A DNA stretch of 64,000 nucleotides from positions 434,001 to 498,000 of the forward strand of contig JBAIAA010000029.1 in NCBI GenBank assembly GCA_037893245.1, given 5' to 3'. The position numbers and the translations under genes are program-made. The stretch comes from Crossaster papposus. Its lineage: Eukaryota > Echinodermata > Asteroidea > Velatida > Solasteridae. The first letter of the stretch is position 1. Every line of letters begins with the position of its first letter. Below the pieces are notes generated by a model. The model saw only the letters and a list, made by a program, of their open reading frames with translations. It made no database searches and was not told the origin of the DNA. Below are positions 63,399 to 64,000 of this stretch, piece by piece.

Positions 63399-64000
63399 AT
63401 AATTTGTCTGCTTTACGTTTTATAGACATTTTCCCCCTTAAAATATTCAACAACAATGATATATTTACATGTAGGTCTTGTATAAAACTAATAATGTTTA
63501 TTATTTCCTGCAATGGAAGGACTATTTTCCTTCAGTGGAAGAATTCAACGAGGTGCAATGTACATATGCGCAATAAACATTCCTGCACACTGACAATATG
63601 TCCATTGATAAGGACATAATTTTGGACTTTGTCAACCTACAATGTAGGTCCGTGCACTTGATAACAAAAGACTACTTTTATACCAACATGTTATCTGAAA
63701 ACGCCCCTACCTCCTGCAAAGTACCAGACAGCCATCTTTCTCTATGCGGCTAATACACCAGGCTGTAATGTTAAACCGTACCTAGCTTGTGGTTGATTGT
63801 GAACCTAGTCATTTATTTTATCCATGTACTTGAAGAGAGCATTGAGGATATTGCCTTAAAGGTAGGATACACCATCAGTAATTGCTTGAATTATCATGAA
63901 CGGGTGGATTTAAAGGTAGGATACACCATTGGTAATTGCTTGAATTATCAGGAATGGTTGGATTGAAAGGTAGGATACACCATTGGTAATTGCTTGAAAT
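63399..64000 (+). repeat. Macrosatellite unit 3, cut by the window end
   Basis: Starts TTTGTCTGCTTTACG and reaches its 54-bp array at 63856. The array continues beyond the window. Confidence 0.85.

Overview
This is eukaryotic DNA from a repeat-rich invertebrate animal genome, probably marine. Signs are GT-AG introns, RING/B-box/NHL-type TRIM genes, APE-type LINEs, a gypsy element, a hAT element, a Polinton with virus-like capsid genes, and large satellites. The mix (TRIM expansion, Polinton, a yeast-YMR196W-like GH63 gene) fits a deuterostome invertebrate or a lophotrochozoan. I cannot name the species.

Layout. (1) 1-8.2 kb: most of one arm of a Polinton/Maverick (adintovirus-like) element. 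A plus-strand gene at the left edge faces a minus-strand block: integrase with chromodomain, penton-like minor capsid, pVI/pX-like basic protein, major capsid and adenain-like protease. Upstream of these on the same strand are three non-structural genes: a four-exon gene with two duplicated SUMO-interacting-motif exons, a PC4-like ssDNA-binding protein, and a protein that looks like a Death domain. PolB and the packaging ATPase are not in the window and may lie to the left. (2) 8.2-17.5 kb: tandem repeats, a TRIM pseudogene, dispersed repeats, a 1.76-kb hAT-like element with a perfect 8-bp target duplication, and the last two exons of a GH63 (YMR196W-like) gene, one with an in-frame stop. (3) 17.46-27.0 kb: a 9.5-kb satellite of an 18-bp C-rich unit, which makes long but meaningless ORFs on both strands. 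(4) 27.0-28.3 kb: nested foldback elements. (5) 28.3-38.6 kb: three almost perfect tandem copies of a 3417-bp unit, each with an intact 652-residue TRIM gene. (6) 38.1-40.7 kb: a large inverted duplication interrupted by a 126-bp array, then a second 18-bp minisatellite. (7) 42.9-48.6 kb: a decayed gypsy element with an HhH-like gag N-terminus and a PHD-like finger after the integrase. (8) 48.8-50.7 kb: a 5'-truncated LINE. (9) 51.4-53.0 kb: two THAP-domain fragments, a tRNA-like/LINE-tail chimera and a tiny TRIM fragment. (10) 53.4-60.8 kb: a second copy of region 2, split by a nearly full-length LINE and carrying a second copy of the GH63 last exon. (11) 60.3-64 kb: a 1.4-1.7-kb macrosatellite with a nested 54-bp minisatellite.

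How the parts relate. The Polinton genes form a virus-like programme: integration, capsid shell, maturation protease, and a promoter-linked set that could act on host SUMO, transcription or death-domain signalling. Most of the rest reflects duplication: a roughly 8-kb direct segmental duplication flanks the TRIM triplication, and the triplication breakpoints lie at inverted repeats. Intact coding potential is confined to the Polinton and the three TRIM genes; the retrotransposons and GH63/THAP pieces are broken.
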